DNA of 64,000 bases from Flavobacterium rhamnosiphilum (GTDB lineage Bacteria > Bacteroidota > Bacteroidia > Flavobacteriales > Flavobacteriaceae). Location: the NCBI RefSeq assembly GCF_004349195.1, contig NZ_SMLG01000016.1, positions 1-64,000 of the forward strand. The letters are read 5' to 3'. Below are positions 26,125-35,324 of this stretch, piece by piece. Under the pieces are notes generated by a model that was given only the letters and a program-made list of their open reading frames with translations, had not been told where the DNA came from and made no database searches. The translations under genes and the position numbers were made by a program. Every line of letters starts with the position of its first letter. The stretch's first letter is position 1.

Positions 26125-26636
26125 TTTTTCTCTTTTATCGTTACAGGAATTCCAGAAACCATAAGCACAACGGTATCGGCATTTTTAGCTAAATATTGGT
26201 TCATCCAGCCTTGCAGTTCGGTGAATTTTCTACCAATATGCGTTTCGGCATGAATGCCCATCCCTATTTCATTGGTTACAATAATAATTGTTGCATTTTC
26301 CTGTTTGACAATAGCGTCAAATTCGGCTTTAGCTTGTTCCAAGCACAAGCCAACATCATTTTTAGTATCTATAAAAAAGTTTGTTAACCAAAGTGTAACG
26401 CAATCGACAATGGCTACTTTTCCCGAAAAATCAATTTCGCTCAAGTGTTTTTCTTTTTCGATATTAATCCATCTTTCGTCACGATCTTTTTGATGGCGAT
26501 CGATTCTCTTTTGGAAATCATCATCCCATTTTCTGGCTGTAGCCACATACATTGGTTTATCCGATAATCCTTTTGCTAAATTTTCGGCATAACTGCTTTT
26601 CCCGGAGCGTTCTCCGCCTGTTATTAAATATATCAT
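26121..26636 (-). CDS. cobU: adenosylcobinamide kinase / GTP guanylyltransferase
   Basis: A 171-residue enzyme that phosphorylates adenosylcobinamide and transfers GMP to give adenosylcobinamide-GDP, the substrate of CobS. The P-loop is GGERSGKSS; the guanylylated His lies in KRIDRHQKDRDERW; also VDCVTLWLTN and TNEIGMGIHAET. The length is normal. Confidence 0.93.
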   Translation of the reverse strand: MIYLITGGERSGKSSYAENLAKGLSDKPMYVATARKWDDDFQKRIDRHQKDRDERWINIEKEKHLSEIDFSGKVAIVDCVTLWLTNFFIDTKNDVGLCLEQAKAEFDAIVKQENATIIIVTNEIGMGIHAETHIGRKFTELQGWMNQYLAKNADTVVLMVSGIPVTIKEKK

Positions 26637-26695
26637 TGTAATTGTAAATTATTAATTGTAAATTGTAATCGCATCTTTTATGCTAATTGAATAAC

Positions 26696-27067
26696 TTATT
26701 TCTTGATATCAACTTTTGCTTTAGTCGTTTTAATAATACTTGTTATAAGTTTTAATATTGATATTGCATCGTTATTTATATTTTCAAATTCTTTTTCATT
26801 CAAATAATCAGTAGCTTTTAATAATTCTAACCAATAAACAACTTCATTAGCCTCTTTCTGAGCAATGGAAAGCTTATGAACAAAGTCTTGCCTGCTTTCT
26901 GCATGTTCCGCTTCACGAATCATCGCTCCAATACTTGTTCCAGATCTTAACAACTGTTTTGATAATATAAATTCTTTTTTATCGAAACATAAATATTGGT
27001 ACAATTTAACTATGCGAATTGCAAAATCAAAACTCTTGCTTTTTATAATGTTCTCCTTCATAATCAA
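26696..27067 (-). CDS. four-helix bundle protein (S23-type)
   Basis: A 123-residue helical protein. The stretch LRSGTSIGAMIREAEHAESR, then DFVHKLSIAQKEANEVVYWL, is diagnostic of the S23/four-helix bundle family, first seen in 23S rRNA intervening sequences but common as free genes in Bacteroidota. The function is unknown. A start two codons later (MKEN, 27061) is also possible. It lies between cobU and the cysteine-rich protein gene without an evident link to either. Confidence 0.85.
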   Translation of the reverse strand: MIMKENIIKSKSFDFAIRIVKLYQYLCFDKKEFILSKQLLRSGTSIGAMIREAEHAESRQDFVHKLSIAQKEANEVVYWLELLKATDYLNEKEFENINNDAISILKLITSIIKTTKAKVDIKK

Positions 27068-27093
27068 TAATTTATAATTAACAATTCAAACAA

Positions 27094-27459
27094 TTATTTA
27101 TACGGACAATGTCTACATCCATTAGTACAACAATGCCCTCTTTTAAGATGAAACCAAGCTTTAAAAACATAATTCCCGTTCTCCAAATAATAATCGATTC
27201 CTTCCACGAGATTAGTCGTTTTGGGTAAATCTTTGGCTTTATTATCCATTGCAGTTTCAGAAGATAGTGTAGCTACGTACTCGTCAATTTTAATGGAACA
27301 AGCAGTTGTAAAGCAACTGGAACAGAGACAATCCACCACTTCTGATGGAGTAAAAATGGGCGGAAAATTGTTGCACCAGCATTTACTTCCTTCAGGTGTG
27401 TCCCCACAATTAAAAGGAGTTCCGCAAGTAGAACAGTTTTTGACTTTAATGCTATTCAT
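27094..27459 (-). CDS. cysteine-rich CWC protein fused to DUF5522
   Basis: 121 residues from MNSIKVKNCSTCG; 16 upstream codons are dropped. The N-terminal half is a Cys-rich CWC domain (CSTCGTPFNCG, KCWCNNFP, CLCSSCF). The C-terminal half (VEGIDYYLENGNYVFKAWFH, then RGHCCTNGCRHCPY) is DUF5522. Twelve or more cysteines suggest metal binding. The role is unknown. It is divergent from the btuF-like gene, 97 bases away. Confidence 0.8.
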   Translation of the reverse strand: MNSIKVKNCSTCGTPFNCGDTPEGSKCWCNNFPPIFTPSEVVDCLCSSCFTTACSIKIDEYVATLSSETAMDNKAKDLPKTTNLVEGIDYYLENGNYVFKAWFHLKRGHCCTNGCRHCPYK

Positions 27460-27556
27460 TTCGTAAAGATAGTATTTGTTCAATTTTTTACCACTAAAAA
27501 TAAACAAGAAATTTTATAAATTTGGTATACCTTTGTTGCTATCAAAAAATTAAATC

Positions 27557-28699
27557 ATGAAATTCTCTTTTAAATTAATCCTTTTTGTTTTCTCTTTTTC
27601 AACTTTCGTCGGATGTAAAAAAAGCGAAAACCTAAACGTAAAAGAAAGTACTAATTCAAAAAATGCAATCGAATATGCCTCGGGACTTTCTATTTATAAG
27701 TACGATGGGTATTCAGTTGTAAAGGTGATTAATCCTTGGCCTGATGCCAATAAAAACTTTACTTATATACTGAAAGAAAAAAACAGTATCGTTCCGGACA
27801 GTCTGCAAAAATACACTACCGTTCAAGTTCCCCTGCAATCGATTGTGGTTACTTCAACTACAAATATTCCTTTTCTGGAGATGCTAGGCGTCGAAAAATC
27901 GTTGGTTGGTTTTCCACATACCGATTATGTATCTTCAGAGAAAACACGACAATTAATTGATGTGGGTTCCGTTAAAAACGTGGGTCAAAATGAAAAATTA
28001 AACATGGAACAACTCATCGAATTGGCTCCTGACCTTATTGTGACTTTTGGCGTAGACAATAACAACCCAATGATCAAAAATTTAGAAAAAAGCGGCTTAA
28101 AAGTAATGATCCAGGGCGATTGGATGGAACAATCCCCTCTTGGAAAAGCAGAATGGTTGAAACTGTACGGTGCATTATTTGGTAAAGAAAAAGAAGCCAA
28201 AATACTTTTTGATACCATTGTAAAGAACTACAATGAGGCCTTAAAATTAGTTTCAAATGAAAAATCTAAATCAACTGTATTATATGGTTCGATGTATCAG
28301 GATCAATGGTTTGTTGCCAAAGGAAATAGCTGGGTAGCACAATTTATGAAAGATGCAAAAGCCAATTATCTTTGGTCTAATGTTGAAGGAACCGGAAGTC
28401 TGGGCTTGTCGTTTGAAAACATATTAGACAAAGCTAAAAATGCTGATTACTGGATTGCTTCAGGTCCGTTTAAAACAATATCCGAATTAGGGGACAGCAA
28501 CCCACATTACAGACAATTTGATGCTTTTACAAGCAAAAATGTTTATACTTTTGAAAGTAAATTAGGGGCAAAAGGCGGTACCATTTATTATGAGTTAGCA
28601 CCAAGCCGACCGGATTTGGTTTTGAAGGATTATATTAAAATCTTCCATCCTGAATTGCTTCCAAACTATACTTTTACTTTTGCACAAAAACTAAATTAA
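27557..28699 (+). CDS. btuF: ABC transporter substrate-binding lipoprotein (BtuF/FecB-like)
   Basis: A 380-residue lipoprotein (lipobox STFVGCKK) with a type III periplasmic-binding fold: GVEKSLVGFPHTDYV, MEQLIELAPDLIVTFGVD, then AKANYLWSNVEGTG. In Bacteroidota it would sit on the outer face of the inner membrane and pass corrinoid from the TonB receptor to the permease. The cobamide substrate is inferred from the neighbouring cob genes; a haem or siderophore role cannot be excluded from sequence alone. Confidence 0.82.
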   Translation: MKFSFKLILFVFSFSTFVGCKKSENLNVKESTNSKNAIEYASGLSIYKYDGYSVVKVINPWPDANKNFTYILKEKNSIVPDSLQKYTTVQVPLQSIVVTSTTNIPFLEMLGVEKSLVGFPHTDYVSSEKTRQLIDVGSVKNVGQNEKLNMEQLIELAPDLIVTFGVDNNNPMIKNLEKSGLKVMIQGDWMEQSPLGKAEWLKLYGALFGKEKEAKILFDTIVKNYNEALKLVSNEKSKSTVLYGSMYQDQWFVAKGNSWVAQFMKDAKANYLWSNVEGTGSLGLSFENILDKAKNADYWIASGPFKTISELGDSNPHYRQFDAFTSKNVYTFESKLGAKGGTIYYELAPSRPDLVLKDYIKIFHPELLPNYTFTFAQKLN

Positions 28700-28704
28700 A
28701 TTCC

Positions 28705-28728
28705 GCTCTCCTCCTGAAGAGAGGGAGC
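28705..28728. repeat. small GC-richer hairpin after btuF
   Basis: GCTCTCCTCCTGAAGAGAGG followed by GAGC, an imperfect hairpin that resembles the GCTCCCTCTCC...GGAGAGGG class of dispersed palindromes and, more loosely, the pair at 13534/13861. Confidence 0.4.
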
Positions 28729-28823
28729 TGAAACCGAATCTGTTTGTGTACTTTTTGCAAGTAACTGAAGTTACCTTAAACAAACTTCTAAATAACAATC
28801 ATTAATAGCTAAATAAGAACAAA

Positions 28824-29855
28824 TTGCCTCACCAAAAACGAAATACGATTCTATTTTTATTGCTTACTTTAGGGCTTATTTTTTTGTTTTTTGTAAACAT
28901 TAGTCTTGGTTCCATTACGATTCCTTTTAAAGAAATCTACACCAGTTTAACGGGTGGTCAGGCGAGTAAATCCACTTGGGAATATATCATTATCAACTAC
29001 CGTTTACCTAAGGCTATCACTGCTGTTTTAGTAGGAATGGGATTATCGATAAGTGGTTTATTAATGCAAACCTTGTTTAGAAACCCATTGGCAGGGCCTG
29101 ACGTTTTAGGACTGAGTTCTGGGGCAAGTTTGGGCGTTGCATTTGTTATATTGAGCGCTAGTTTGTTACCGTCATTTTTAAGTACAATTTTGTTATCTTC
29201 CTACGGAATAGTTCTGGCATCTACATTAGGAAGTACTGCTGTTTTGTTATTGGTTTTATTAGTTTCGCAGCGTTTGCGTGATACAATGGCCATATTAATT
29301 GTGGGCTTGATGTTTGGCAGTTTTACCAGTGCGATTGTGGGTGTATTAACCTATTTCAGCTCAGCGGAACAATTACAGAAATTCACTTTTTGGTCTTTGG
29401 GAAACCTTGGGAATTTGTCTTGGACATCGATCCTCATTTTATCCGTTTGCGTGGGAATTGGTTTGTTTTTGAGCATTTTTAGTATCAAATCATTGAATGC
29501 TTTACTTTTGGGCGAAAACTATGCCCGCAGTTTAGGTCTGAATTTCAAAAAAGCACGCCTGATTATCATTTTTGCAACGAGTATTTTAGCAGGCAGCATT
29601 ACCGCTTATGTAGGTCCAATTGCCTTTGTTGGTTTGGCAGTTCCTCATATAGCAAAATTGATATTTAAAACCAGTGACCATTCCGTATTGTATTGGAGTA
29701 CATTACTTTTAGGAGCTGCAATAATGCTTATTTGTGATGCTATTTCACAAATGCCAGGCATGGAAATTACTTTGCCTATCAATGCTGTAACTTCTATATT
29801 TGGTGCTCCCATCGTGGTTTGGCTTTTAGTACGAAAGAGGAAAATGATGGGATGA
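28824..29855 (+). CDS. btuC: ABC transporter permease, FecCD family (BtuC-like)
   Basis: 343 residues with about nine or ten membrane helices. Family signatures are YRLPKAITAVLVGMGLSISG, LFRNPLAGPDVLGLSSGA, and FVGLAVPHIAKLIFKTSDH, the cytoplasmic coupling region. The start codon is TTG (MPHQKRN); there is no ATG before the first conserved helix. It works with BtuF and BtuD to import corrinoids. Confidence 0.88.
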   Translation: MPHQKRNTILFLLLTLGLIFLFFVNISLGSITIPFKEIYTSLTGGQASKSTWEYIIINYRLPKAITAVLVGMGLSISGLLMQTLFRNPLAGPDVLGLSSGASLGVAFVILSASLLPSFLSTILLSSYGIVLASTLGSTAVLLLVLLVSQRLRDTMAILIVGLMFGSFTSAIVGVLTYFSSAEQLQKFTFWSLGNLGNLSWTSILILSVCVGIGLFLSIFSIKSLNALLLGENYARSLGLNFKKARLIIIFATSILAGSITAYVGPIAFVGLAVPHIAKLIFKTSDHSVLYWSTLLLGAAIMLICDAISQMPGMEITLPINAVTSIFGAPIVVWLLVRKRKMMG

Positions 29856-29930
29856 TTTTAGTATTCAGTGTTCAATATCATCTTTGTAAATACCGGAATA
29901 CATTCAAGCTATTTAAAAATATATAACATT

Positions 29931-30275
29931 ATGCCACATTTTATAATTGATTGTTCAGAAAATATTTTGAATTTGAAATCACCGGAGGAAATTATCCAAG
30001 CGGTTTACGATACCGCTGAATCGACAAACCTTTTTGATATCGGGGACATAAAAGTCAGAATTAATCCTTTTAAATATTATAATATAGGAAACACTCAAGA
30101 TGATTTCATCCATATTTTTGCCAATATAATGGAAGGTAGAACAACGGAACAGAAAAGTAATCTTTCAAAAAAAATAGTTGGTCAACTGAAATTAATGTTT
30201 CCAGATGTTCCAATACTATCAATAAACATTAGGGATTTTGAAAAAGCAACGTATTGTAATAAATCGATGGTGTAA
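29931..30275 (+). CDS. 5-carboxymethyl-2-hydroxymuconate isomerase family protein
   Basis: 114 residues from MPHFIIDCSENIL; 21 upstream codons are discarded because this family starts with a catalytic N-terminal proline directly after Met. Later motifs are DIKVRINPFKYYNIG, FIHIFANIMEGRTTEQKSNL and LSINIRDFEKATYCN. Known members isomerise a muconate in homoprotocatechuate breakdown. No other gene of that pathway is in the window; instead it lies between the permease and ATPase genes of the B12 transporter. Confidence 0.82.
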   Translation: MPHFIIDCSENILNLKSPEEIIQAVYDTAESTNLFDIGDIKVRINPFKYYNIGNTQDDFIHIFANIMEGRTTEQKSNLSKKIVGQLKLMFPDVPILSINIRDFEKATYCNKSMV

Positions 30276-30313
30276 TTTTTGAAAATATTCCATACCACTT
30301 ACAACCCATAAAA

Positions 30314-31090
30314 ATGAATAACATCCTTACCACTTCTAATTTAAGCATTGGCTATAAAACCAAAAAATCGACAGTAACCATTGCCGAAAACCTCAACTTG
30401 AATTTACAAGAAGGAAAACTTATTGCTTTGATTGGTGCTAATGGAATTGGGAAATCAACATTATTGCGAACGATTACCGGAATTCAAAAACCGCTACACG
30501 GTGATGCTTTTTTGAATGGTAAAAAAATCTCTTCCTACGAGCCTTTAGAATTAGCCCAAAATTTAAGTATTGTTCTTACCGAAAAATTACCACCAAGCAA
30601 TCTAACCGTTTTTGAGTTAGTGGCTTTGGGTCGTCAACCGTATACAAACTGGATTGGAACTTTGTCTGCTGATGATATCGAGAAAGTGAATATCGCTTTA
30701 GAACTCACTCAAATCAGTCATTTAGCTACTAAAAAACATTATGAAATAAGTGACGGACAATTGCAAAAAGTCCTTATTGCACGTGCTTTGGCACAAGATA
30801 CTCCGTTAATTATTCTAGATGAACCCACAACCCATTTGGATTTGTTACACAAAGTGGCACTTTTCAAATTACTCAAAAAACTGACGCATGAAACTGGAAA
30901 ATGCATCCTTTTTTCTACTCATGATATCGATATGGCGATACAATTGAGTGACGAAATGATTATCATGACGCCAGAAACAGTAGTGCAAGACGAGCCGTGC
31001 AATTTGATCAGTAAAGGAAGTTTTAATACCTTATTCAAAGATGAACATATTGTTTTTGATAGCGAAAAGGGGAAGTTTCTTATTCGTTGA
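30314..31090 (+). CDS. btuD: ABC transporter ATP-binding protein (BtuD/FecE-like)
   Basis: A 258-residue ATPase. Walker A is GANGIGKST, the signature is EISDGQLQKVLIARAL (SDGQ in place of SGGQ), Walker B with catalytic Glu is LIILDEPTTHLDL, and the switch His is in FSTHDIDMA. It energises the upstream permease. It is separated from btuC by the isomerase gene, with about 40 bases between frames, so probably one operon. Confidence 0.88.
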   Translation: MNNILTTSNLSIGYKTKKSTVTIAENLNLNLQEGKLIALIGANGIGKSTLLRTITGIQKPLHGDAFLNGKKISSYEPLELAQNLSIVLTEKLPPSNLTVFELVALGRQPYTNWIGTLSADDIEKVNIALELTQISHLATKKHYEISDGQLQKVLIARALAQDTPLIILDEPTTHLDLLHKVALFKLLKKLTHETGKCILFSTHDIDMAIQLSDEMIIMTPETVVQDEPCNLISKGSFNTLFKDEHIVFDSEKGKFLIR

Positions 31091-31272
31091 GGAGTTAGAA
31101 GTTGTGAGTTAAAAGTTATGGGTTATGGACTGAACACTAGTCTAATTTCCTTTTAACAAATTTTAACAGAAATTACTATTACGAAATTTATGGTAATTTC
31201 AAGACCAATCACAATACAAACGGCATAGATTATTACAATAATTTTAACAAATCTTTAACTAAAAAAAATACC

Positions 31273-31287
31273 CGCTGATTATCAGCG
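31273..31287. terminator. possible weak terminator or operator palindrome
   Basis: CGCTGATTATCAGCG is a 15-base palindrome with A-rich sequence before it and TTTT after it, in the spacer after btuD. It may be a weak terminator. Confidence 0.35.
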
Positions 31288-31386
31288 TTTTAAATATATT
31301 TTAGTAATTTTATTCTCCTTTAATTTAGATTTTCCCAAATCTTTTCTTAACCTCAACATTAAGAACAATTTTTAAAAAATTTAATT

Positions 31387-32289
31387 ATGGAAAATCTATT
31401 TTACACGTCAAAAAAGTTAATTTTGATTGGATCATTGCTGCTGTTTTTTTCTTGCTCCCAAGATGAGCCGCTAAACAATGATTCACTGAAAACCACATCC
31501 AAATCTCTTAGCGCGAAAATTAGTGCCGACAAACTTCTCGTATTTAAAGGGCCCGAAGTTGAAATCGGAAACGGTATTGTACGTTCTTGGATTAGTGTGA
31601 ATCAACTTAGCGGAAAGCCGGTTGAAATTGGTATTGAAATGACTCCCGGAGCATTAGAGGGACTCCCTGACATAGAAGGTCCTGGACCAACAACTGTGCT
31701 TCCGTTACATCTTAAAGCCAGACAATTAACCCCTTTTCAGCACATAGGGCTTAACTGGCAGAACCACGGTCATCCTGGCGGACCTCCTGGTTCTTTTACA
31801 GTACCCCATTTCGATTTTCATTTCTATATGATTTCAAATGAAGAGCGACTAGCAATTCCAAACTATTCTGCAACCACTCATGCTGCATTTAACAATTTTC
31901 CTCCTACTACCACCCTTACTATTCCTCCTATGACTATTACTACTGGTGGTTATATGCCTTTAAACTACGGAACTCCTATTGGAGCGGGTGAAGGTCAAAT
32001 GGGAAAACACTGGTTGCCAGTACCGCCCAATTATATACCGTTCACTAATGTTATGATTTACGGCACCTATGATGGAAAAATTATTTTTGTGGAACCAATG
32101 ATAACATTAAACTTCTTGCAAGATGAAACCAAGTACTTTAGTAGTGCATATAACCAACCAACAATATTCGAAAAAGAAGGAAATTATCCTACAATGTATA
32201 ATATGCGTCATGAAGAAACAGGAAACATCAATATTACTTTAAGCCATTTTGTGCATCAAGATGCTACACCACCTACACCATCCTTGTAA
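31387..32289 (+). CDS. DUF5602-like secreted lipoprotein
   Basis: A 300-residue lipoprotein (lipobox LLFFSCSQD). The body resembles the TTHB210-like/DUF5602 group: LSGKPVEIGIEMTPGALEGL, the HPGGPPGSFTVPHFDFHFY stretch rich in His and Phe, and GQMGKHWLPVPPNYIPF near the end. The His clusters could bind a metal, but no activity is known. It stands alone and is followed by a good terminator. Confidence 0.65.
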   Translation: MENLFYTSKKLILIGSLLLFFSCSQDEPLNNDSLKTTSKSLSAKISADKLLVFKGPEVEIGNGIVRSWISVNQLSGKPVEIGIEMTPGALEGLPDIEGPGPTTVLPLHLKARQLTPFQHIGLNWQNHGHPGGPPGSFTVPHFDFHFYMISNEERLAIPNYSATTHAAFNNFPPTTTLTIPPMTITTGGYMPLNYGTPIGAGEGQMGKHWLPVPPNYIPFTNVMIYGTYDGKIIFVEPMITLNFLQDETKYFSSAYNQPTIFEKEGNYPTMYNMRHEETGNINITLSHFVHQDATPPTPSL

Positions 32290-32313
32290 AACTTGACAGC
32301 TATAAATTAATAC

Positions 32314-32348
32314 AAAATGAGGAAGTTGGATGCTTCCTCATTTTTTTT
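32314..32348. terminator. bidirectional terminator
   Basis: The stem AAAATGAGGAAG / CTTCCTCATTTT with a T8 run lies between the convergent lipoprotein and methyltransferase genes. Confidence 0.8.
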
Positions 32349-32367
32349 ATTCTACAAAATCGTCCTA

Positions 32368-33975
32368 TCAAACTCCTTTCAACAAATTAACACTTACAGT
32401 TGCAATAGCAGCATCCGGAAATCTCCTGAAAAAATTAGTATCCGGGTACAATCCCGCTTCAGCAGCTATTTTGTGCAAAACAGAAATCTCGACTATATAT
32501 TGATCCGAAAAACCGTGTGTGGCATCATAAGCCGTTGCAGCTGTTTTTCCCAAATTAGCAGCCGTCAAATTTGGAGCAATCGTATGCAATTCAATCATTA
32601 ATAATCCAAATTTTCGAACATACGGAGACCATTTATTAAAATGTTCCAATAGATTATCTTCAACCAAACTATTACTGATTCGCTCTCCTCTGTGTGCAAA
32701 TGCTCCTGTTGAATGACTCACTCTGTCTTTGGTGATCTGTTTCGGCATTTCCCAAATTCGGTTATGATCGAGAAAGGTTCTCACATTCAACAAATCTTTC
32801 AAATCAATATTGTAATTTTCCAATAAATCGTCAGCTAACAAATCAGGACGACCAATATCACCCCAAATTACTTTGGCCCAAATATCGGCTTTGATTAAAT
32901 TGGCTCGGGTTACTTTCAATGCCGCCTGATTATAATCGGCACCCACAAGGAATAAAGGATAATCATCCAGCATTTTGCCACGCAGCGTTTGTCTTTCAAT
33001 AACATCAAAAATATGTTCCAGAAACGCTCCATTGCCGCAACCCATGTCAAGAATTCCTTTGGGCTGATCTGCTATTGGTAAGTTAAATAATTTGATAATA
33101 ATTTCATCCACGACTTTAAAATATGTGTCGTGTGCACCTCCGCTTCCCCAAACATTCATTTCGCGATCCACATGAATTTCATCTTCACCTTCGGCAACCG
33201 TTCGAAGGATATTTGGGTTACCAAAAAGCAAATCCTCCATTTTACTAAATGTAGGCAAATAGGAAACCGTCACCCCGTAAGCTGCTGCTCTTTTTGCGAA
33301 AAACAACCCTTTTTCCGTAAACTGATAATTGCCTTTTTTTTTGGTAAACCAACCTAAATCAACAAAGAAATCCAATATGATTTTGAAATTTTCGGGGGAC
33401 TTATGAAATTCTTCGGGACGGAAGGAAATTTCCATAAAATACTTATGAAACATTCCGCTCATGCCCAACCGCACTAATATTGGTCCAACCAAAGAACCTT
33501 CAATATGCATTAAAATCTGATGTTGAATTTCATTGGTCAGCGTATCATTCGAAAATGAAATTCCATAATTAGTTGCGTACAAATCGAAAATTAAACCCAA
33601 TCTGACAAATGGAAAATCGTCTAATAATCGCGTGCGAAATTGCATCGAGAAATGCAGTAAATCAAGCACATCTTCATACAGATAGAACATTGAAAATGCA
33701 ATCGCACTTTTATCGTTTATGCTGAATTTTATTTGGTCCGTAGTGGTATTGATATGATAATCCAGGAATCCTTGAGAACATAAAACACGCAACCCCACAT
33801 TGAGATAGCCTTCATTAGCTTTAAACTGTTCCGTAAGTTCCGTAAGCGTTACTTCTTTTTTGTCAAGAATATAGGACAGCACTCCTTTTTCATGCAAAAC
33901 ATACGCTACGGGAGCAGTAACCAAACCATCTAAATGCTTAAAAATGGTGCTTCTAAGAGTAATTTTATCAATCAT
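32368..33975 (-). CDS. class I SAM-dependent methyltransferase with winged-helix N-domain
   Basis: 535 residues. The N-terminal part (about 1-90) looks like the winged-helix/dimerisation domain of O-methyltransferases (GLVTAPVAYVLHEKGVLSYI, then LTELTEQF). The SAM-binding motif LDMGCGNGAFLEHI is near residue 305, with LVGADYNQAALKV and the acidic WGDIGRPD downstream. Unusually long for this class because of a central region of about 200 residues. The substrate is unknown and neighbours give no clue; relatives occur in polyketide pathways. Confidence 0.8.
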   Translation of the reverse strand: MIDKITLRSTIFKHLDGLVTAPVAYVLHEKGVLSYILDKKEVTLTELTEQFKANEGYLNVGLRVLCSQGFLDYHINTTTDQIKFSINDKSAIAFSMFYLYEDVLDLLHFSMQFRTRLLDDFPFVRLGLIFDLYATNYGISFSNDTLTNEIQHQILMHIEGSLVGPILVRLGMSGMFHKYFMEISFRPEEFHKSPENFKIILDFFVDLGWFTKKKGNYQFTEKGLFFAKRAAAYGVTVSYLPTFSKMEDLLFGNPNILRTVAEGEDEIHVDREMNVWGSGGAHDTYFKVVDEIIIKLFNLPIADQPKGILDMGCGNGAFLEHIFDVIERQTLRGKMLDDYPLFLVGADYNQAALKVTRANLIKADIWAKVIWGDIGRPDLLADDLLENYNIDLKDLLNVRTFLDHNRIWEMPKQITKDRVSHSTGAFAHRGERISNSLVEDNLLEHFNKWSPYVRKFGLLMIELHTIAPNLTAANLGKTAATAYDATHGFSDQYIVEISVLHKIAAEAGLYPDTNFFRRFPDAAIATVSVNLLKGV

Positions 33976-34089
33976 AAAAAGTACGTTTTAATGGAGAAAA
34001 AACACAATTCAATCCAGAATGACCTACTCAAATATATGAAATTTCAACCACAATAACGCCTTACTTTTTTACAACTTATTATTTCTAAT

Positions 34090-34545
34090 TTACAGTTTAC
34101 TAGTTATTTGTCTCTTCGCTTCGCCAATAACAAAAGCGACAGAATTAGCGATATTAAAACTTCTAATTAGTGATGACATCGGAATTGTCAGGTGATTGGG
34201 AAATTCGTTTAAAACTGCTTCACTCAAGCCTTTACTCTCTTTCCCAAAAACCAACCAGTCACCATCCTGAAAATCATTCTCCAAATACGATTTTTCGGCA
34301 TGGGAACTCATCAGGAAAACACGAGACAAATCAGGAATTTGTGCTTTCCATTCGGCTACATCCTGGTATTCTGTTACATCAAGATGCACCCAATAATCCA
34401 ATCCGGAACGTTTCAAATTTTTATCATTGATTACAAATCCAAAAGGATGAATTAAGTGTAAACGGCTTTCGGTACCTACGCACAATCGGCCAATATTTCC
34501 GGTATTATTTGGGATTTCAGGTTCTACTAAAACGATGTTTAACAT
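34090..34545 (-). CDS. trmL: tRNA (cytidine/uridine-34-2'-O)-methyltransferase
   Basis: A 151-residue SPOUT methyltransferase that methylates the wobble ribose of tRNA-Leu. The N-terminus is LVEPEIPNNTGNIGRLC; the knot region is VFGKESKGLSEAVLNEF and PMSSLIRSFNIANSVAFVIGE. The length is standard for TrmL. The pseudouridine synthase gene lies 24 bases upstream on the same strand, making a small RNA-modification operon. Confidence 0.92.
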   Translation of the reverse strand: MLNIVLVEPEIPNNTGNIGRLCVGTESRLHLIHPFGFVINDKNLKRSGLDYWVHLDVTEYQDVAEWKAQIPDLSRVFLMSSHAEKSYLENDFQDGDWLVFGKESKGLSEAVLNEFPNHLTIPMSSLIRSFNIANSVAFVIGEAKRQITSKL

Positions 34546-34569
34546 TGCAATTATTGTTATTTTTTATTG

Positions 34570-35154
34570 TTATTTTTCATTCGAATCGACTGTAAAATCA
34601 GACACTTCCAGAACTTCTCCCGCCTGTAAATCATTAAGATGTACGTTTCCTATTCGAACACGAACCAATCGCAACGTAGGAAAACCAACCGCTGCCGTCA
34701 TTTTACGGACTTGGCGAAACTTTCCTTCATTGACTGTAATCGAAGCCCAGGAAGTTGGACCGTGACGTTCATCGCGTATCTTTTTTCCTCTTGCGCCAAA
34801 AGCAGGAATTTCATGAATTAAAAAAGCTTTGCAGGGTTTAGTGATGTATTTCGTGCCATTAAAACCTATTTCGACCCCTTTTTGCAATTGCTCGATCGCT
34901 TCCTGATTGATAACGCCATCAACTTGGACATAATATTCCTTGTCGACTTTTTTACTTCGAATGATTTCGCTCATCATTCCATCCGTGGTCAATAGCAACA
35001 ATCCTTCGGAATCTTCGTCAAGACGACCTATAGCCATCGTTCCTTTGGGGAAATCATATAATTCACCCAACAGTTTCTTTTTTCTTTTTAATTCGTAAAT
35101 AAACTGGCTCAAATACCCGTAAGGTTTATGAATGATGAAGTGAGAATGAGACAT
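34570..35154 (-). CDS. rluE: 23S rRNA pseudouridine synthase, RluE/RsuA family
   Basis: A 194-residue enzyme with the catalytic-Asp motif MAIGRLDEDSEGLLLLTTDG and the C-terminal RQVRKMTAAVGFPTLRLVRV of the RsuA/RluB/E/F family. No S4 domain is present, as in E. coli RluE, which modifies U2457. The exact target is inferred from this architecture. Confidence 0.88.
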   Translation of the reverse strand: MSHSHFIIHKPYGYLSQFIYELKRKKKLLGELYDFPKGTMAIGRLDEDSEGLLLLTTDGMMSEIIRSKKVDKEYYVQVDGVINQEAIEQLQKGVEIGFNGTKYITKPCKAFLIHEIPAFGARGKKIRDERHGPTSWASITVNEGKFRQVRKMTAAVGFPTLRLVRVRIGNVHLNDLQAGEVLEVSDFTVDSNEK

Positions 35155-35324
35155 TTTATTGTATTATTTGTGCGTGCAAAGATAGTTTTGTTTTCGCTGG
35201 ATTTAAAATAGTATTGCGATACATTTATTGGTGTAAACCAAAAGCTAAGTTAAATGATTAAATTACCTCGTTTAAAAGACGTAATATTATAATAGCTAAT
35301 GTTATATCATTAAAATTAAACATC

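Noticed and set aside
27460..27556. Second B12 riboswitch before btuF
   Set aside because: The 97-base spacer contains no GCAACTGT or GCCAGGAGAC blocks and is too short for the aptamer.
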